Below are positions 60,929-64,000 of a stretch of 64,000 nucleotides of DNA, in pieces. The position numbers and the translations under genes are program-made. This DNA comes from Leptospira sp. WS39.C2 (GTDB lineage Bacteria; Spirochaetota; Leptospiria; Leptospirales; Leptospiraceae). The notes below the pieces were generated by a model. It was not told where the DNA came from. It saw only the letters and a program-made list of their open reading frames with translations, and made no database searches. Numbering within the stretch: the stretch's first letter is position 1; each line of letters begins with the position of its first letter. Where the stretch lies: assembly GCF_040833965.1 (NCBI RefSeq), contig NZ_CP162142.1:3516001-3580000 (forward strand), written 5' to 3'.

Positions 60929-62710
60929 ATGTATTACTTTGAATACGAAGTAATCGGGGTTCCTTTCTTGTTTGAGTGGGCAGATTTTCAACTAACTCAA
61001 AAAGACGATATAGGAATTGGAAGGGATTTTTCCGGGTGGATTTTAGATGATGGCGATTACACAGAGTTAGTCAATGCTATCAATGAAGTTGCTGAATCAG
61101 TTTCCGATGAATTAGCTTTATTAAATTCGAGAATAAACAATCTCTTATATGATCCAATTCCAGATACTTCTGCAATGGATGGACGAAGGTTATACATTCA
61201 CCAATTTGTTGAAGTACTTTCTACCGATCAAGTCGATGGTTTAGAACAAAGGCTTGCATTCTTTACAAATGCTTTAAGCGAAAAATTATCAAACATTTTT
61301 GCTTCTGAACTTACCGGAATTACAATCGATAAGTCGGATCCGATAAACCCCGTTATTATTGCAAATAAACCTTTGTGGACAGAAGTAAGAGAAAAACCGG
61401 ATGATTACAATCCTACTCCTCACACTCACACGAAAGCAGAGATTACCGACTTAGGTGAGTCAGGTGGTGGAGCTTCATCTTGGGATGAACTGACTGGAAA
61501 ACCAACTGTATTTCCGCCAAGTGCTCATGGCCATGATTGGAACGATATAAATGGGAAACCGACTTCATTCACTCCAATTCTTCATGGTCATGATTGGGAT
61601 GAAGTAACTGGAAAGCCTACTTCATTTCCGCCGGAAGTTCACAGCCATTCACAATCTAACATTATTGGACTGCTTGATACAATAGCAAATCTTCAAGACC
61701 AAATTGATACTCTCTCCGGAGGCGGATCCACTAGCGAGGCAATCAAAGCATTTGCAGGATGGTTTGCAGATCATTGGATAATAAGATCAGGTTTAGTTGA
61801 TAACAATTGGTATTCAGTTTGTTGGTCTCCTGAAAGAGAAATCTTTGTAGCCGTAGCTGCATCCGGAACAGGAAACAGAGTTATGACTTCTCCCGATGGT
61901 ATAACTTGGACGATTCGAACAAGTGCCGCTGATAACGGCTGGTATTCAGTTTGCTGGTCGCCAAAGAGAGGAATCTTTGTAGCTGTTTCATATAACGGAA
62001 CAGGAAACAGAGTTATGACCTCTCCCGATGGTATAACTTGGACAATTCGAACAAGTGCTGCTGATAATAATTGGTATTCAGTTTGCTGGTCTGAGGAAAA
62101 CGAAATCTTTGTAGCCGTAGCTGCATCCGGAACAGGAAACAGAGTTATGACTTCTCCCGATGGCATAACTTGGACTTCACAAGTCAGTGCTGCTGACAAT
62201 AGTTGGTATTCAGTTTGCTGGTCACCAAAGAGAGGAATCTTTGTAGCTGTTTCAAGTGATGGAACAGGAAACAGAGTTATGACCTCTCCCGATGGCATAA
62301 CTTGGACGATTCGAACAAGTGCTGCTGATAATTCATGGAAATCAGTTTGTTGGTCTGAGGAAAAAGAAATCTTTGTAGCTGTTTCTATTTCTGGAATAGG
62401 AAACAGAGTTATGACCTCTCCCGATGGTATAACTTGGACTTCCCGAATAACGCCAAACGTAGGGAATAGTTGGCAATCAGTTTGCTATGGTCCTAAACTT
62501 GGCATCTTCGTTGCGGTTTCTATTTCTGGCTCAGACAAAGTCATGACTTCACCCGATGGTATAAACTGGACTCAACGAGCAACACCTACAGATGGAAGTT
62601 CCTGGTACTCAGTTTGTTGGTCTCCAAAGTTAGGAACATTCGTAGCTGTTTGCCACATAGGAAACAAAGTTATGACAACTAGAACCGGTTTAGGGGCGGG
62701 TCACTTATAA
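60929..62710 (+). CDS. Fibre/spike protein with tail-fibre repeats and seven-unit propeller
   Basis: 593 residues. The N-terminal ~150 residues are the attachment part. Residues about 150-235 have four phage-fibre repeats of the WDELTGKPT-FPP-H-H type, with His pairs typical of metal-bound trimeric fibres. A short coiled coil follows. From about 291 to the end there are seven units of 44 residues, each with W-SVCW and VMTSPDGITW, which would close as a seven-bladed propeller. It is almost certainly the receptor-binding protein. It ends TAATG into the next gene. Confidence 0.85.
   Translation: MYYFEYEVIGVPFLFEWADFQLTQKDDIGIGRDFSGWILDDGDYTELVNAINEVAESVSDELALLNSRINNLLYDPIPDTSAMDGRRLYIHQFVEVLSTDQVDGLEQRLAFFTNALSEKLSNIFASELTGITIDKSDPINPVIIANKPLWTEVREKPDDYNPTPHTHTKAEITDLGESGGGASSWDELTGKPTVFPPSAHGHDWNDINGKPTSFTPILHGHDWDEVTGKPTSFPPEVHSHSQSNIIGLLDTIANLQDQIDTLSGGGSTSEAIKAFAGWFADHWIIRSGLVDNNWYSVCWSPEREIFVAVAASGTGNRVMTSPDGITWTIRTSAADNGWYSVCWSPKRGIFVAVSYNGTGNRVMTSPDGITWTIRTSAADNNWYSVCWSEENEIFVAVAASGTGNRVMTSPDGITWTSQVSAADNSWYSVCWSPKRGIFVAVSSDGTGNRVMTSPDGITWTIRTSAADNSWKSVCWSEEKEIFVAVSISGIGNRVMTSPDGITWTSRITPNVGNSWQSVCYGPKLGIFVAVSISGSDKVMTSPDGINWTQRATPTDGSSWYSVCWSPKLGTFVAVCHIGNKVMTTRTGLGAGHL
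61799..62690 (+). repeat. Tandem 132-bp coding repeats (propeller blades)
   Basis: Unit starts fall at 61799, 61931, 62063, 62195, 62327, 62462 and 62594; the step is 132 bp except one of 135. Units 1-5 are near-identical in places, and the even/odd units share features (KRG versus EE-E), pointing to duplication of two-unit blocks. The frame is kept throughout. Confidence 0.9.
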
Positions 62711-62982
62711 TGGATCTACTGAAAGACCTATTACCATTCATTTCAATCATATCTATTTTTGGTCTTTATATCATAAGGACAGAAACTAAGATTAAAATCT
62801 TAGAACTCGAAAAAGTTTTACTAGCAAAGATAAATGAGAACAAAGAAAACATTGCAAGAGCGGAATCAGATTTCCTTGTAACAAACTCGAAAGTTGAAAC
62901 TCAATTATCTCACATCGATGAGAAGCTAGAAGAGATTAAAAGCCTATTCTCACTTTTTTACAAGAAGGTGGTGGGAGAATAA
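62710..62982 (+). CDS. Holin-like protein (one membrane helix plus coiled coil)
   Basis: 90 residues: an N-terminal membrane helix (about 7-23, 'LPFISIISIFGLYII') and a long coiled coil (about 28-78). Size and topology resemble small phage holin or XhlA-type proteins with the order reversed. It overlaps the fibre stop (TAATG) and is one base before the next gene, so it belongs to the late operon. Confidence 0.65.
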   Translation: MDLLKDLLPFISIISIFGLYIIRTETKIKILELEKVLLAKINENKENIARAESDFLVTNSKVETQLSHIDEKLEEIKSLFSLFYKKVVGE

Positions 62983-62983
62983 T

Positions 62984-63466
62984 ATGGCTTTAGATTGGGG
63001 AATTTGTTTTCAACCATTTGCATACACAGGAAGATCAACCCGGTTCGTCATAGAGTATTCCGCTTGGAATAAACCAATTAGTACAAGGGGACTTACTTCT
63101 TACTATCGTTTCGTTAAACGTGATGACAAAAGAAGAGTTTCCTTTTCACTCCCGGAGGGAGCAACTAAGAGGTGTCAAATTATCAATGCAACTAGATTAG
63201 TAACAGACCATCCTTCTGCAGAACAGTTCTTATATGATTTCAAATCTGCCAATCCACAAGTAACAGAAGAATACATTCGCTATTATGTAATGGACGACAA
63301 CGGAACGGATATTCCAATCATTCCTTCGATCAATGATATAACTTCACAAACCGGAATCGATCAGATTAAAGAAGCCGGAACCAGCATACTTACATTAGGT
63401 GTAATTGGATCCGCCGGATGGTTTGCATATAAAAAACTTTGGAAGAAGAAGGGAAAGAGGAAATGA
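62984..63466 (+). CDS. Late protein with C-terminal membrane anchor
   Basis: 160 residues. The N-terminal 115 are soluble and strand-rich. The C-terminus has a membrane helix (about 131-149, 'GTSILTLGVIGSAGWFAY') with a strongly basic tail (KKLWKKKGKRK). The same layout is seen at the end of the 502-residue protein. This suggests insertion in a virion or host membrane. No family recognised. ATGA overlap with the next gene. Confidence 0.65.
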   Translation: MALDWGICFQPFAYTGRSTRFVIEYSAWNKPISTRGLTSYYRFVKRDDKRRVSFSLPEGATKRCQIINATRLVTDHPSAEQFLYDFKSANPQVTEEYIRYYVMDDNGTDIPIIPSINDITSQTGIDQIKEAGTSILTLGVIGSAGWFAYKKLWKKKGKRK

Positions 63467-64000
63467 ACCCGGTGTATATAGCCGGAGGGATTGCTTTGGC
63501 ATTAATACTTTTAGGAAGCAGTAATCACATGAGTTTAAATACAGAAGAAATAAAACGACTTAAAAACTATGGATCCTCTTTTGGTCTCAAGTTTGATAAA
63601 TGGACCCTGTTGACCATCCGTGGAGCAACCTTATCAGATAAAGGAACCATCTCAAAGAACAAGAATGTTCTAAATGAATGGAATGATCTTTTTGTTTTAA
63701 TAAAAGGTAACGAAGCAAAGGCATGGAAAGGAACAACGGATCCAGGAAAAAAGTATTCGGTAAATCCTAAAGTTACCGCCGGTGCTTTTAGGATCCTTCC
63801 CGGTCTTTATTATTATCAATCAGGATTGCATGACGGAAAAGATGCGTTCGTCTCAGCTTCTCCAATTTCAGGACTAAGAGACGGTAACAAAGATTTGATT
63901 TGGGATTCAACCGATAAGGTTTACACCGATTCAGTCGGGAATCGATTCTGGATTAATATCCACGCAAGTTACACAGGCAAGTATGTTGATGGTACATCTG
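63463..64000 (+). CDS. Membrane-anchored wall-acting enzyme candidate (3' end outside window)
   Basis: At least 179 residues, cut by the window edge. An N-terminal membrane helix (about 4-18, 'VYIAGGIALALILLG') precedes a domain with 'WNDLFVLIKGNEAKAWKGTTDPG' , 'GLYYYQSGLHDGKDAFV', 'GLRDGNKDLIWD' and 'FWINIHASYTG'. From memory this is the order of a phage/bacterial family that ends in a S-x-GCQ motif and is thought to act on peptidoglycan; that motif would lie just past the edge. It is the last visible gene of the element. Confidence 0.6.
   Translation, partial: MNPVYIAGGIALALILLGSSNHMSLNTEEIKRLKNYGSSFGLKFDKWTLLTIRGATLSDKGTISKNKNVLNEWNDLFVLIKGNEAKAWKGTTDPGKKYSVNPKVTAGAFRILPGLYYYQSGLHDGKDAFVSASPISGLRDGNKDLIWDSTDKVYTDSVGNRFWINIHASYTGKYVDGTS

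Larger units (their letters stand above)
50532..64000 (+). mobile_element. Integrated phage-like element, left part (right end outside window)
   Basis: A continuous plus-strand block that begins with a tyrosine integrase and a VapE-type replication ATPase and continues into late genes with a fibre protein, a holin-like protein and a wall-enzyme candidate. Genes are packed with ATGA/TAATG overlaps, unlike the mixed-strand chromosome before it. The left boundary lies between 50308 and 50531. No terminase, portal or tail gene is visible in the 13.5 kb shown. Confidence 0.85.

Noticed and set aside
61771..62298. Long open frame on the minus strand opposite the spike repeats
   Set aside because: It is an antisense shadow of the 132-bp repeats: its residues repeat with the same period, and it has no ribosome site or homology.
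61799..62690. Regular repeats that could suggest a CRISPR array
   Set aside because: The unit is 132 bp, coding throughout in one frame, with no short repeat/variable spacer structure and no cas genes.

Overview
The window looks like chromosome from a spirochaete of the genus Leptospira, probably one of the saprophytic (L. biflexa-like) species. The signs are low GC, many Leptospira-style lipoproteins and small secreted proteins, a 7TM receptor fused to a SpoIIE-type phosphatase, a ThyX-type thymidylate synthase and a phasin-like protein. The genus is inferred from gene style; no marker gene was compared. Two tRNA genes are visible: Pro(GGG) at 30041-30112 on the minus strand and Gly(TCC) at 42082-42152 on the plus strand.

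Positions 1-50300 are ordinary chromosome. They hold housekeeping genes (metG, thyX, ruvC, rppH, sixA, acyP), lipid and acyl-CoA enzymes (two acyl-CoA dehydrogenases, START and SRPBCC proteins, a phasin-like protein) and envelope proteins (a porin-like barrel, a FecR protein with a CxxCH motif, DsbD, several lipoproteins). There are also signalling proteins (SpoIIE phosphatase, class III adenylate cyclase, TetR, AraC and ArsR regulators) and transport or peptidase genes (MATE pump, M23, M24, M32 and CPBP peptidases). Clear operons include fecR-porin-dsbD (8068 to 4658), an acyl-CoA dehydrogenase/kinase/DUF6285/phosphatase set (36682 to 33316) that resembles 4-hydroxyacyl-CoA catabolic loci, and an ArsR-AHSA1-MATE-DUF1801 set (50283 to 47105). 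The only gene-free stretch over 300 bases is 42153-42641, downstream of tRNA-Gly. It holds hairpins and a 39-bp repeat whose second copy lies at 50396-50434, just before the integrase.

From about 50.5 kb to the end of the window every gene is on the plus strand and tightly packed (ATGA and TAATG overlaps). This is the left part of an integrated phage-like element. It starts with a tyrosine recombinase and a DnaA-N/VapE-like replication ATPase, followed by a run of small accessory proteins. A late-type module follows: a transglutaminase-fold cysteine peptidase, a 502-residue protein with (P-K-x3)n repeats and a C-terminal membrane anchor, small basic and membrane proteins, a 221-residue beta-rich protein, a 283-residue protein made of two homologous domains, a 593-residue fibre/propeller spike, and a holin-like protein. 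The last gene, cut by the window edge, looks like a wall-acting enzyme. No terminase, portal, protease, tape measure or tail-tube gene is visible, while four or five late proteins carry a single membrane segment. I infer a non-tailed, possibly membrane-containing virus or satellite of Leptospira; this is the part most likely to be undescribed. The right end lies beyond the window, so missing genes may be there.
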